The translations under genes were made by a program, and so were the position numbers. A DNA stretch of 64,000 bases from Pseudomonadota bacterium (lineage in GTDB: Bacteria > Pseudomonadota > Alphaproteobacteria > Rhizobiales > Devosiaceae). Shown here piece after piece: positions 17,175 through 28,112 of the stretch; position 1 is the first letter of the stretch, and every line of letters begins with the position of its first letter. Below the pieces are notes generated by a model. That model did no database searches and was not told the DNA's origin. It was given only the letters and a program-made list of their open reading frames with translations. The DNA is taken from NCBI GenBank assembly GCA_023391095.1, contig JAEWBN010000014.1:1-64000 (forward strand), written 5' to 3'.

Positions 17175-18356
17175 TTACTCGGCCGGCGCCATGTCCTTGC
17201 CGGTATAGACTTCGTCGACCCAATACTGATCGCGGCGGATGAAGCCGTTGAAGGGGGTGAGTGAGGCCTGCGTATAGGCGCCCATGAGGCCGAACTCGAT
17301 CCAGTCGTCCTCATCGATATCGGCGGGCAGGGTGAAGACCTGCGGCAGCACATCATAGCTGTCGCAGGTCGGACCCCAGATGGTGAACTCGCTGAATTCC
17401 CCGTTGTTGTCATGCAGACGCGGACCGCGCCAGACGCGCACCGGTGGGGTGAAGTGCATGAACTTCACTTCCATAAGCGCGCCATAGGCGCCGTCGTTGA
17501 CATAGACCGACTGGCCGCCGCGCTGATGCTTGACGCGCAGCAGCAGCGACGTCGAGGACGTCACCAGAGCGCGGCCGGGCTCGATGATCAGCTCGGGCTT
17601 GTTCTTGCCGAAGTGGTCATCAACCGCCTGCGCGATGGTTTCGAAGTAGTGGTCCATCGGCGGCGCGACGCTGGTCGGGTAGGGGGCCGGGTAGCCGCCG
17701 CCGATATTGAGGCGCTTGAGTTCGATACCAGCCTCTTCCACGATGCGCGCCGCGGCCGCGATGTGCCGCTCATAGGCATAGGCGTCTTCGCACTGGCTGC
17801 CGACATGGAAGCAGAGGCTGGGGGTGTAGCCCATCTTGTCCACGGCGGTGACGATTTCGGCCGCCGCCTGTTCCATCACGCCGAACTTGATGCCGAAGTC
17901 ATAGGACTTGAGCGCCTTGCCAGCCTTGAAGCGTGTCGTCACCTCGACATCCCGGCTCGGCGAGACGACGGCGGCCAGCTGGTCGAGCTGCTGGGGGTGA
18001 TCGATGGTGAAGCTGCGGACGCCGAATTCCTCGTAGGCCCGCTCGATCTCGCGCTTGTTCTTGATCGGGTTGTTGTAGTGCATGACAGCGCCGGGGGCGT
18101 AGTCGCGCACCAGCTCCATCTCGACATTGGACGCGACGTCAAAGGCCTTGAGACCTTCGGCATGCAACTGCGCGATGATGTGCGGGGAGGGGTTGCACTT
18201 GACCGCATAGGTCAAAAGCCCGTCAAAGCCCTTCTTGAAGACCTTGATCGCCTTGTGAAATTCCCGCTCCGAAAACAGGAACGAGGGAAAGTCCGGCGCT
18301 TCTGCGGCAATCAGCGCAGACGTATTGGCATGGACGGTTTTCGGCGCGTCGGTCAT
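17175..18356 (-). CDS. Ornithine/lysine decarboxylase, alanine-racemase fold
   Basis: This PLP enzyme of fold type III decarboxylates ornithine to putrescine, possibly lysine to cadaverine. The 393-residue protein has the PLP lysine K53 in YAVKCNP, HVGSQ, the phosphate-binding GGGYPAPYP, EPGRALV and the catalytic cysteine C331 in WGPTCDSYD. These match the eukaryotic-type ODC family found in alphaproteobacteria, and the length fits. It is divergent from the DegP-like gene, with a 244-bp gap that could hold a leader. Substrate preference between ornithine and lysine cannot be told from sequence alone. Confidence 0.9.
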   Translation of the reverse strand: MTDAPKTVHANTSALIAAEAPDFPSFLFSEREFHKAIKVFKKGFDGLLTYAVKCNPSPHIIAQLHAEGLKAFDVASNVEMELVRDYAPGAVMHYNNPIKNKREIERAYEEFGVRSFTIDHPQQLDQLAAVVSPSRDVEVTTRFKAGKALKSYDFGIKFGVMEQAAAEIVTAVDKMGYTPSLCFHVGSQCEDAYAYERHIAAAARIVEEAGIELKRLNIGGGYPAPYPTSVAPPMDHYFETIAQAVDDHFGKNKPELIIEPGRALVTSSTSLLLRVKHQRGGQSVYVNDGAYGALMEVKFMHFTPPVRVWRGPRLHDNNGEFSEFTIWGPTCDSYDVLPQVFTLPADIDEDDWIEFGLMGAYTQASLTPFNGFIRRDQYWVDEVYTGKDMAPAE

Positions 18357-18600
18357 TGGACAACAGGCCTTTCAGGGCTCGAGAGAAAGCGGAACCTTCC
18401 GCGCGCGCCAGGTCTTTCCAGCCGTTCGACGCGCCAAAGTGAGCGCTGCATATAGGGCTGTGTGCCCCCTCGCGCAAACGTTTATTTGGCTGCAATACCA
18501 ACAATACCGAAACGTCATTTTCGTGACAGAATCCGGGCGTTTTGGTCAGAGTTGGAGTCGGGGCATTTATGCTTCCGAAACTGAGTCCGGATTGTCGATC

Positions 18601-20070
<1,470 letters not shown>

Positions 20071-20115
20071 GGCCACAGGGTGAACCAGAGGCCCCTGAGC
20101 GGCGTTTAGGGCATC

Positions 20116-21117
20116 ATGGGCTTCATCATCGACCGCGACCTCTATGTGCCTTCACTGGACGCCTGGATCGATCCTGGTGAGCCAAAGCCCCGAGCCATCA
20201 TCACCCATGGCCACGCCGACCACGCGCGCAGTGGTCATGGCTCTGTTCTGGCTACGCCCGAAACCATCGCTATCATGAAGACCCGCTATGGCGAGGATTG
20301 CGCCGGGCGTTTTGAGTCCCTGCGCTTCGGCGAGCAGTTGCGCTTTGAAGGCACAACACTCAGCCTTCACCCGGCCGGGCATATTCTGGGGTCGGCGCAG
20401 GTGCTCGTAGAGGCGCAGGGGCAACGAGCACTGGTTACGGGCGACTACAAGAGGTTGCCCGACAGAACCGCAGAGCTCTACGAGCCCGTGGACTGCGATC
20501 TGCTGGTAACCGAAGCCACTTTCGGCCTCCCGGTTTTCACTCATCCCCATCCCGCCGACGAGATCGGTCGATTGCTGAAGTCAGTGGCGGCGCAGCCCGA
20601 GAGGTGCCATCTCGTGGGCTGCTACGCCCTCGGCAAGGCGCAACGGGTGATTGCCTTGTTGCGGGATGCGGGTTGGGACAAGCCGATTTACCTCCATGGC
20701 GCGATGATCCGGCTCTGCGCGCTTTATGAAGAGCTCGGCGTACCACTGGGCGAACTTGTGCCTGCAACAGGCATGCCCAAGGCCGCCATGGCCGGTCAGA
20801 TCGTGATCGCTCCCCCTTCCGCTATCCGCGATGTATGGAGCCGGCGCTTTCCGGATCCCGTTGTCTGCCAGGCCTCCGGCTGGATGAGCATCAAGCAGCG
20901 CGCTCGCCAGGCGCTGGTGGAATTGCCGCTGGTGATCTCGGACCATTGTGACTGGGGCGAGCTCAACGAATCCATCATCGGGAGTGGGGCGTCCACGGTG
21001 TGGGTGACGCACGGGCGCGAGGATGCGTTGGTCTATTGGTGCCGCCAGCAAGGGCTCGAGGCCGAGCCGCTGGCGCTGCCAGGGCTGGACGATGATGGCG
21101 GTGAGGGTGGGGAATGA
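20116..21117 (+). CDS. Ligase-associated DNA exonuclease, metallo-beta-lactamase fold
   Basis: This 333-residue protein has the beta-CASP-type metal motif HGHADHA (H31, H33, D35, H36), HPAGHILGSAQ and VTGDYKR. That places it with the mRNA-3'-end-processing-like exonucleases that travel with a dedicated ATP-dependent DNA ligase. The next gene is that ligase, overlapping by ATGA, which supports the call. The family is thought to act in DNA repair; direct biochemical evidence is limited. A DEXH helicase and a phosphoesterase often complete this cassette but are not adjacent here. Confidence 0.88.
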   Translation: MGFIIDRDLYVPSLDAWIDPGEPKPRAIITHGHADHARSGHGSVLATPETIAIMKTRYGEDCAGRFESLRFGEQLRFEGTTLSLHPAGHILGSAQVLVEAQGQRALVTGDYKRLPDRTAELYEPVDCDLLVTEATFGLPVFTHPHPADEIGRLLKSVAAQPERCHLVGCYALGKAQRVIALLRDAGWDKPIYLHGAMIRLCALYEELGVPLGELVPATGMPKAAMAGQIVIAPPSAIRDVWSRRFPDPVVCQASGWMSIKQRARQALVELPLVISDHCDWGELNESIIGSGASTVWVTHGREDALVYWCRQQGLEAEPLALPGLDDDGGEGGE

Positions 21118-22679
21118 AGCGATTTGCCGATCTGCTCGAACTGCTGGCCCTCACGCCATCGCGCAACCGCAAACTGACGGCATTGGCTCAGTATTTTGCC
21201 GAGGTGCCCGACCCGGACCGGGGCCTCGCGCTGGCCGTGCTGACGGGGGAGTTGGACATTGCCAATGTCAAACCGGCGCTGCTTCGCCAGACAGTGCTGA
21301 ATGAGGTCGACGAGACGCTGTTCGCGCTCTCTTACGACTATGTCGGTGACTTGGGTGAAACCATTGCCCTGATATGGCCGCACCGCACCGAGGGTGAGTT
21401 GCCGCGGCTGAGCGACCTGGTAACGCTTCTCAACGCAACGAGCAAAGCCGAATTGCCCACGGTGATCGGCGGGCTTCTCTCTCAGGCCGCCATCCATGAG
21501 CGTTGGGCCCTGGTGAAGCTTGCCACGGGTGCCCTGCGTATCGGGGTTTCAGCGCGTCTGGCAAAGTCGGCGCTGGCCGAGATGAGCGGCGTCGACCTCC
21601 AGGCCATCGAGGAGGTCTGGCACGGGATCAAGCCGCCCTATACGGAACTGTTCGCCTGGCTCGATGGCAAGGCGGAGCGCCCGGAAATCGACCACACGGC
21701 TCGGTTCCATCCCCTCATGCTGTCCAATCCAATTGAGGACAAGGACTTCGAAAAGCTCGACCCGCGCGACTTTGCGGCGGAATGGAAATGGGACGGCATC
21801 AGGGTTCAGCTCATCCTGGGGCGGGATGGGGTCTCCATGTTCTCGCGGACCGGCGATGACATTGCGGCAAGCTTTCCCGATGTGGTGGACGCCGGCATGG
21901 GGCGAGCGGTGCTCGACGGGGAACTGCTGGTGGGGCATGACTTCGATGCGCGCAGCTTCAATGACCTGCAACAGCGGCTCAACCGGAAGGTGGCGTCGCC
22001 CAGGCAGATGAAAGAGCTGCCTGCCTTTGTGCGCGTCTATGATATGCTGTTCGACGGGGACGAAGACATCCGGGCCTTGTCCTGGGAAGGGCGGCGCGAA
22101 CGGCTCGAGGCCTGGTTCACTCGCAACCCGCAAACTCGCCTCGATCTTTCGGAAGTTCTGAATTTCTCTGACTGGGAGGAGCTCGGCCAGCTGCGCCGCA
22201 TGGGCGCCGACGAGCATGGCCACGAAGGGGTGATGCTCAAGCTCAGGACATCGCCCTATGTGCCCGGGCGGCCAAAGGGTTTCTGGTTCAAATGGAAGCG
22301 CGACCCCAATGTGGTGGACGCTGTACTCATGTATGCCCAGCGCGGTCACGGCAAGCGAAGCTCGTTCTATTCGGACTACACGTTTGGCGTGTGGCGCGGG
22401 AACGAGATCGTGCCAATCGGGAAAGCCTATTTCGGCTTTACGGACGAAGAGCTCAAGCAGCTTGATCGTTGGATCCGCGCCCATACGGTCGCCGCCTTCG
22501 GGCCGGTGCGCGAAGTTCAGAAGGAACTCGTTTTCGAAGTGGCCTTCGACTCCGCGCAGAAGAGCGCGCGGCACAAGTCCGGCGTGGCGCTCCGGTTTCC
22601 CCGCATCAATCGCATTCGCTGGGACAAGCCGGCGCAGGAGGCGGCGCGGATCGAGGATATGGACGCCTTCATCGGTTGA
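21114..22679 (+). CDS. ATP-dependent DNA ligase (ligase-associated repair cassette)
   Basis: This is a 521-residue ATP-dependent DNA ligase with an N-terminal helical DNA-binding domain (about 1-190). The adenylation domain has catalytic lysine K225 in KWDG (motif I), FSRTGDD and the LDGELL motif. The C-terminal OB domain includes the motif V-like FWFKWKRD. Replicative NAD ligase (LigA) would be elsewhere. It is coupled to the exonuclease gene by a four-base overlap. The likely role is strand-break repair. Confidence 0.92.
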   Translation: MKRFADLLELLALTPSRNRKLTALAQYFAEVPDPDRGLALAVLTGELDIANVKPALLRQTVLNEVDETLFALSYDYVGDLGETIALIWPHRTEGELPRLSDLVTLLNATSKAELPTVIGGLLSQAAIHERWALVKLATGALRIGVSARLAKSALAEMSGVDLQAIEEVWHGIKPPYTELFAWLDGKAERPEIDHTARFHPLMLSNPIEDKDFEKLDPRDFAAEWKWDGIRVQLILGRDGVSMFSRTGDDIAASFPDVVDAGMGRAVLDGELLVGHDFDARSFNDLQQRLNRKVASPRQMKELPAFVRVYDMLFDGDEDIRALSWEGRRERLEAWFTRNPQTRLDLSEVLNFSDWEELGQLRRMGADEHGHEGVMLKLRTSPYVPGRPKGFWFKWKRDPNVVDAVLMYAQRGHGKRSSFYSDYTFGVWRGNEIVPIGKAYFGFTDEELKQLDRWIRAHTVAAFGPVREVQKELVFEVAFDSAQKSARHKSGVALRFPRINRIRWDKPAQEAARIEDMDAFIG

Positions 22680-22731
22680 AACAGCCGGCTCCCGGCTTCG
22701 AAGGGCGCGGAATTTGGGGTAGAAGCAGGCC

Positions 22732-24060
22732 ATGTCCGACCTATTCGCCGCCGAACCCTCAGAAACTGACAAGGCCCGCCCGCTTGCGGACCAGTTGCGC
22801 CCGCAGACACTGGATGAAGTGATCGGGCAGGAGCACCTGCTCGGAGAAGGCGGTACACTGCGGCGGATGCTGGCATCCGGCAGGCTCGGATCACTCATCC
22901 TTTGGGGACCGCCGGGCACGGGAAAGACGACCGTGGCCCGGCTTCTTTCGGATCGGATCGGTTACCGGTTCGAGCAGATATCTGCGATTTTCTCAGGCGT
23001 CGCCGACCTCAAGAAGGTGTTCGAGAAGGCCCGTTTCGAGCGGTTGTCCGGCCATCGGACACTGCTCTTCGTCGACGAAATCCACCGTTTCAACCGTGCC
23101 CAACAGGACAGTTTCCTGCCCGTCATGGAAGACGGGACAGTGGTGCTTGTTGGCGCCACGACTGAAAACCCGTCATTCGAACTCAACGCGGCGCTGCTGT
23201 CGCGCAGCCAGGTCCTCCGGTTCGAGTCGCTGGGGCGCGATGATCTTGAAAAGCTGCTGGCACGAGCCGAGGCGCTTTTGGGAGCGAAGCTTCCGCTCGA
23301 TGAGGCAGCGCGGGAAACGCTTCTGGGCCTGGCGGATGGCGATGGACGCGCCCTGCTGGGTCTCGTGGAGGAGATCCTCGCTTCTGCTCAGGAAGGCGAG
23401 ACACTGACGCCCACGAGCCTCCTTAGCGTCGTGCAGCGGCGGGCGCCCATCTACGACAAGGCGCAGGACGGCCACTACAACCTCATCTCGGCCCTACACA
23501 AAACCATTCGCGGTTCCGATCCGGATGCGGCCCTCTACTATTTCGCACGCATGCTGGATGCCGGCGAGGACCCGCTGTTCCTGGCGCGACGGCTGATCCG
23601 GATGGCGTCGGAAGATATCGGATTGGCCGACCCGCAAGCCCTGCAACTGGCCATTGCCGGACGCGATGCTTATCAGATGCTGGGTTCGCCCGAAGGCGAG
23701 CTGTCGCTGGCTCAGGTCGTTGTGTATCTGGCGCTCGCACCAAAGTCGAACGCCGTCTACACCGCCTATAAGGCTGCGGTTTCGGTTGCAAAGGCTACCG
23801 GATCGCCCATGCCGCCAAAGGTCATTCTCAATGCCCCCACGAAGATTATGAAGGGGCAGGGATATGGCGACGGCTATATCTACGATCATGATACGCCAGA
23901 GGCCTTTTCGGGCCAAGAGTACTTTCCCGAGAAGATCGGCCGGCAGAGCTTCTATCAGCCGGTCGAGCGCGGCTTCGAACGGGACCTGCGCAAGCGCATG
24001 GACTATTTCGGCCGCCTCCGGGCGGCCAAGGCCAGCGGAGGCGGGGAGGACGAGCGCTAA
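22732..24060 (+). CDS. rarA: Replication-associated recombination protein A (MgsA/WRNIP1 family AAA+ ATPase)
   Basis: RarA acts at stalled replication forks. The 442-residue protein has Walker A GPPGTGKTT (residues 59-67), Walker B LLFVDEIHRFN, sensor GATTENPSFE and the C-terminal tetramerisation region with KSNAVYTAYKAA and YFPE. It ends four bases into the convergent patatin gene. It follows two DNA-repair genes, which may reflect a shared theme or chance insertion beside a conserved rarA. Confidence 0.96.
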   Translation: MSDLFAAEPSETDKARPLADQLRPQTLDEVIGQEHLLGEGGTLRRMLASGRLGSLILWGPPGTGKTTVARLLSDRIGYRFEQISAIFSGVADLKKVFEKARFERLSGHRTLLFVDEIHRFNRAQQDSFLPVMEDGTVVLVGATTENPSFELNAALLSRSQVLRFESLGRDDLEKLLARAEALLGAKLPLDEAARETLLGLADGDGRALLGLVEEILASAQEGETLTPTSLLSVVQRRAPIYDKAQDGHYNLISALHKTIRGSDPDAALYYFARMLDAGEDPLFLARRLIRMASEDIGLADPQALQLAIAGRDAYQMLGSPEGELSLAQVVVYLALAPKSNAVYTAYKAAVSVAKATGSPMPPKVILNAPTKIMKGQGYGDGYIYDHDTPEAFSGQEYFPEKIGRQSFYQPVERGFERDLRKRMDYFGRLRAAKASGGGEDER

Positions 24061-25172
24061 TTGCGGTCGCGCCAATGCCCGGATTTGCCGCTCTGGTAGC
24101 CATACTGATAGAGCTGGGCCAACCATTCGGGCGTTCCGAACAGGTTATCGCTTTCGGGGAACTCGCCCGGGATCGCTGTCATCCGAAACTGGATGCCGGC
24201 TGACTTTGCCGAATTAGCAAGGTCGGCCAGGTTGGCGCGGCCGAGATATTTGAGCATGGTCGGCACCGTCCGGCCCATCAGCTGCACATTGGACGGCTGG
24301 ACGACGGCCGGCGTTGCGTCGACTACGCCATTGAAGATGACGTAGAGACGGGCCTTGCTGCCGCTGACATTGCCCCAGCCGCCAGGCATGAGCAGCACTT
24401 GTTCAGTGACGCCGCCGTCGACATGCATTTCACTGTAGCGCTGCCCATTGCTGGCGACTTCGAGCATGATGGGCTCGAACACGGTCGGCACGGAAGCCGA
24501 CGCCATGATGACGTTTCGCACGAGGTCCAGCCGGTTCGGAGCGCCGCTATTGGCGATGGCGCCGATATCCCAGACCACCGGGCGCTGGGCATCGAGATTG
24601 GTGGTGCCGACGTAAAGGCGGCGGCCCTGACGGTGGGCCTCGCCGATCCTGTCCAGTACCGTGTCGTCTACCGCCTGGGCAATGGCTGCACGGATCGGCG
24701 CATTGTCGAGAATGGAGGTGGTGCCGAAGAGGGCGGAAATGAAGTTCGGCTTCGGATTGGCGGCGGCGCTCAAGGACATATAGACGGCTTGAAGCCGGTC
24801 GTCATAGCTGCTGCCGAGGAAGGCCAGGGGGGCGATGATGGCGCCCACGCTGATGCCGGTGACAACCTCGAATTCCGGGCGTTGTCCGGACGCGGTCCAG
24901 CCAACCAGGTATCCTGCGCCATAGGCGCCGTTGATGCCGCCGCCGGACAGGGTCAGGAAATCCACCTGGCCGTCCGAGCCGGGCCGGACCCGTTTGTGGC
25001 TGGCGGAAAAAGCCGGATCGTCGCCCCAGTATCGGAGCGGCGCCGTCTCGGCCATGGCGCCCTGGGCGATGATCTGGACGGGAATATCGGCGCGCGTGGT
25101 CGCAAACATGGCGCAGCCCGAAAGCATGCTTGCCGCAAGAGCGATTGCTGCAAATCCAAACAAGCGGCCCAT
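24057..25172 (-). CDS. Patatin-like phospholipase, lipoprotein
   Basis: This 371-residue protein starts at 25172 with a lipoprotein signal (MGRLFGF then LSGC lipobox, cysteine near residue 20). It carries the patatin hydrolase signatures: oxyanion hole GGGINGAYG, nucleophile GISVG (G-x-S-x-G) and the catalytic Asp in HVDGG. It is predicted to be an envelope-anchored acyl hydrolase. It converges on rarA with a four-base overlap, so it is separately transcribed. The substrate is unknown. Confidence 0.9.
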   Translation of the reverse strand: MGRLFGFAAIALAASMLSGCAMFATTRADIPVQIIAQGAMAETAPLRYWGDDPAFSASHKRVRPGSDGQVDFLTLSGGGINGAYGAGYLVGWTASGQRPEFEVVTGISVGAIIAPLAFLGSSYDDRLQAVYMSLSAAANPKPNFISALFGTTSILDNAPIRAAIAQAVDDTVLDRIGEAHRQGRRLYVGTTNLDAQRPVVWDIGAIANSGAPNRLDLVRNVIMASASVPTVFEPIMLEVASNGQRYSEMHVDGGVTEQVLLMPGGWGNVSGSKARLYVIFNGVVDATPAVVQPSNVQLMGRTVPTMLKYLGRANLADLANSAKSAGIQFRMTAIPGEFPESDNLFGTPEWLAQLYQYGYQSGKSGHWRDRN

Positions 25173-25280
25173 TTTTCGCCCCCCGACGCTATGATAGAAT
25201 CCCAGTCCTTCCCTGTGTGACCCCAAAGCGGTGATCAATCAAATGGATATTTTTCCAGTTTCTGCGGTGGTTTATCCAGA

Positions 25281-25664
25281 GTGAACGCCCTTGTCCTGGT
25301 CAGTGTCGGCGGCGCGGCCGGAGCGGTGGCGCGTTTCGCGCTCTCATCTGCTCTCGGGCGGCTCGTTGCGACACCATTCCCGATCGCCACGCTGGCCATC
25401 AATATTCTGGGGTCGGTGGCGATGGGCATTTTCGTTGGCCTTATGGCCCGACTCCTGCCGGCCTGGCAGGAGGAGGCCAGGCTGTTCGTGGCTGTAGGGC
25501 TTCTGGGCGGCTTCACCACGTTCTCGACCTTTTCTCTCGACACAATCGTGCTTCTGGAGCGGGGCGAACTGGCGCAGGCGCTGTTCTATGTCGGCTTGTC
25601 GGTTGTGGTTTGCGTTGCGGGCCTATATCTCGGGCTCCTGATCAGCAGAGGCAGCGTAGCATGA
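25281..25664 (+). CDS. crcB: Fluoride-specific ion channel CrcB/Fluc
   Basis: CrcB exports fluoride as a dual-topology dimer. The 127-residue protein starts at GTG 25281 and has four hydrophobic segments, the TLAINILGS motif with the pore asparagine, and GGFTTFSTFS, which contains the central sodium and phenylalanine-box residues. I see no fluoride riboswitch in the 108 bp upstream. It overlaps the pseudouridine synthase gene by ATGA. Confidence 0.96.
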   Translation: MNALVLVSVGGAAGAVARFALSSALGRLVATPFPIATLAINILGSVAMGIFVGLMARLLPAWQEEARLFVAVGLLGGFTTFSTFSLDTIVLLERGELAQALFYVGLSVVVCVAGLYLGLLISRGSVA

Positions 25665-26650
25665 GTGGCGTTCAACATCGGGAAGTGACGGCGGATGACG
25701 ACGGGATGCGGCTCGACCGCTGGTTCTCCCGGCATTTCCCACAGCTCGGTTTCGCCCGCCTGCAGAAGCTGATCCGCAATGGCGAGGTCAAGGTCGACAA
25801 GGCCAAGGTGCAAACCAGCACGCGGCTCAGCGCTGGTCAGACCGTGCGCATTCCGCCCATCGATGATCCGGACACCGTCAGGCCGTTCAAGGTCAACGAG
25901 GAAGATGCTCGCTTTCTCAAGGACTTGATCCTTTATCAGGATGACGACCTTTACGTCTTCAACAAGCCTCATGGACTCGCGGTGCAGGGCGGTAGCGGCA
26001 CGCTGCGGCATATGGATGGGCTGCTCAAGAACCTGCCCAACAAGCAGGGCGAGGCGCCGCGCCTGGTGCACCGGCTGGACCGCGACACCTCTGGCTGCCT
26101 CGTTGTCGCCAAGACGGCGGCGGCGGCAAAGCATTTCGGCTCGGTGTTCCGGTCCCGCTCGGCGCGCAAGATCTACTGGGCCGTGGTAGCCGGTAACCCC
26201 ACGCCACGACAGGGAGAAATTTCCTGTTTCCTCGCCAAGCAGCAGACCACCGATGGCGAACAGATGGTGGTGGTGCGCAACGGGGCGCCGGGGGCTGTTC
26301 ACTCATTCAGCTATTACTCCACGACCGATACGGCGAGCCGCCGGTTTGCCTGGGTGACGCTGAAGCCGGTGACGGGGCGGACGCACCAGTTGCGCGTGCA
26401 TATGGCGCAACTGGGGACGCCGATCATTGGCGATCCGCGCTACTTCAACATCGAGAACTGGCAGGAAGCGCCGGGGCTCGCAGAGGGGCTGCACCTGCAT
26501 GCGCGGCGCATCGCGCTGCCGCTTCGGAACGGAAAAAAGATCGATATTTCAGCGCCTTTGCCGCCCCACATGCGGCAAAGCTTTGATGCGCTGGGATTCG
26601 ATGCCGACCGGTTTGACGCGCAGAATACTGATCCGGAGGATGGCGTTTGA
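25661..26650 (+). CDS. RluA-family 23S rRNA pseudouridine synthase (RluC/RluD type)
   Basis: The 329-residue enzyme has an N-terminal S4 RNA-binding domain (RLDRWFSRHFPQLGFARLQK) and a catalytic domain with D142 in HRLDRDTSGCLVV. S4 plus this motif fits RluC/RluD, but the exact uridine cannot be inferred. It is coupled to crcB (ATGA overlap) and to the following phosphatase (TTGA overlap), forming crcB-rlu-HAD-ATP12. Confidence 0.93.
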   Translation: MSGVQHREVTADDDGMRLDRWFSRHFPQLGFARLQKLIRNGEVKVDKAKVQTSTRLSAGQTVRIPPIDDPDTVRPFKVNEEDARFLKDLILYQDDDLYVFNKPHGLAVQGGSGTLRHMDGLLKNLPNKQGEAPRLVHRLDRDTSGCLVVAKTAAAAKHFGSVFRSRSARKIYWAVVAGNPTPRQGEISCFLAKQQTTDGEQMVVVRNGAPGAVHSFSYYSTTDTASRRFAWVTLKPVTGRTHQLRVHMAQLGTPIIGDPRYFNIENWQEAPGLAEGLHLHARRIALPLRNGKKIDISAPLPPHMRQSFDALGFDADRFDAQNTDPEDGV

Positions 26651-27321
26651 AACTCGTCATGTTCGACATGGATGGCACGCTCATCGATACGGGCGAGCTG
26701 ATTGCCGAGCATATGGCGACGACATTTGCCGGGGCTGGCCTCGATGCGCCATCGCCGCAGAAGGTTCGGCGGGTGATCGGGCTCAGCCTGCCCGAGGCCA
26801 TGCTGGAATTGCTCGGCCGCCAAGATGTTGATCTGGCACATCAATTGGCGGACCAGTACCGCGCACATTATCGGGCTGCGCTGGTATCGGCGGAAGGGCG
26901 GGAAGGGCTCTTTCCCGGGGCGCGGGATGCGCTCAACCTTCTGTCCGCCCGGGCCGATACGCTTTTGGGGATTGCGACCGGCAAAGGCCTCAATGGCGTG
27001 CATAGGCTGACGCAACTCCATGGAATTGCTGAGCTTTTTGCGACCTTGCAGACGCCGGACCATAATCCGTCCAAGCCACATCCGGGCATGATGCTGCGCG
27101 CCATGGCCGAGACCGGGGCCGCGCCGCGCGACACCGTGATAGTCGGCGACACCACGTTCGACATGGCCATGGGCAAGGCCGCCGGAACAAAAACCATTGG
27201 CGTGACATGGGGTTACCACCAGCCCAATGAACTGCGCGGCGCCGGTGCGGACATTGTCATCGACAGCTATGCCGCCCTGCCGGCGGCCATCGACCAGCTT
27301 TTGGAGAGTTCAGATGCGTGA
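26647..27321 (+). CDS. HAD-superfamily hydrolase (phosphoglycolate-phosphatase-like)
   Basis: This 224-residue protein has HAD motif I FDMDGT (D7 and D9), a motif II serine/threonine region, motif III lysine (SKPHPGM) and motif IV VGDTTFD. The helical cap is subfamily IA. It starts at TTG 26647, overlapping the preceding stop, and ends inside the ATP12 gene by eight bases. The substrate is unknown; phosphoglycolate or a damaged metabolite is possible. Confidence 0.88.
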   Translation: MKLVMFDMDGTLIDTGELIAEHMATTFAGAGLDAPSPQKVRRVIGLSLPEAMLELLGRQDVDLAHQLADQYRAHYRAALVSAEGREGLFPGARDALNLLSARADTLLGIATGKGLNGVHRLTQLHGIAELFATLQTPDHNPSKPHPGMMLRAMAETGAAPRDTVIVGDTTFDMAMGKAAGTKTIGVTWGYHQPNELRGAGADIVIDSYAALPAAIDQLLESSDA

Positions 27322-28090
27322 CCAGCTCGAAGAAGCCCACAAGCACCGTGACGACGGGTATGGCCGGGCGCAGCATCTAAACAAGGTTGAACTGCCAAAG
27401 CGGTTTTATACCACGGTGGACGTCGCCCGGGGAGAAGACGGGTATTCGATCACCCTGGATGGGCGGCAGCTCAAGACCCCCGGCAAGAAAATTCCCGTTG
27501 TCGTTCAAGCGCTTGAGATTGCGCAGGCGATTGCCGAAGAGTGGGCTGCGCAGGGCGAATTCATTGACGCTGCCACCATGCCGATGACGCGTCTGATCAA
27601 TTCTGCGGTCGAGAGCGGCGAGGAAATGGTGCCGGCCTTCCGGGCTGAAATCGGCAAGTTCGTGGGCAACGACCTCTTGCTCTATCGCGCTGATTCTCCT
27701 CAGGAATTAGTGGCCGAGCAGGAGCGCGTCTGGGATGGCGCGCTGGTGAAGCTGGCGCGGAAATTCGATGTGGCGTTCCAGCCGACGATTGGAATTATCC
27801 ATCAGCCGCAGCCGGTTAGTACGCTCGAAAAGCTGGACTTAGCGCTGGAGGGGCAAGGGCTGCATAGCCTGACGGCGCTGGTGTCCATTACCGGTCTGAC
27901 CGGATCGGGGTTGCTGGCAATTGCGCTTTTGCATCAACTGCTTACGCCAGACGAAGTGTGGGACGCCGCCCATGTGGACGAGGATCACCAGATCCGGCTT
28001 TGGGGCGAGGACGAGGAAGCCATGGAGCGGCGCGCCAAGCGGCGGGTCGAGTTCGACGTGGCCGTGAAGGTTGTCCAGTCGCTGCTTTGA
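27314..28090 (+). CDS. ATP12-family F1-ATPase assembly chaperone
   Basis: This 258-residue protein resembles mitochondrial ATP12, which chaperones the F1 alpha subunit. It is a characteristic alphaproteobacterial gene. Visible signatures are KRFYTTV, LDGRQLKTPGK, EWAAQGEFIDAATMPMTRL and the C-terminal DEVWDAAHVDEDHQI. I chose the ATG at 27314, eight bases before the HAD stop. Downstream the coding strand switches. Confidence 0.94.
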   Translation: MRDQLEEAHKHRDDGYGRAQHLNKVELPKRFYTTVDVARGEDGYSITLDGRQLKTPGKKIPVVVQALEIAQAIAEEWAAQGEFIDAATMPMTRLINSAVESGEEMVPAFRAEIGKFVGNDLLLYRADSPQELVAEQERVWDGALVKLARKFDVAFQPTIGIIHQPQPVSTLEKLDLALEGQGLHSLTALVSITGLTGSGLLAIALLHQLLTPDEVWDAAHVDEDHQIRLWGEDEEAMERRAKRRVEFDVAVKVVQSLL

Positions 28091-28112
28091 GGCCGAATAC
28101 GCTAGCAGACTG

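Noticed and set aside
25173..25280. Fluoride riboswitch before crcB
   Set aside because: The conserved fluoride-riboswitch core is not visible, and the gene is in an operon with unrelated functions.
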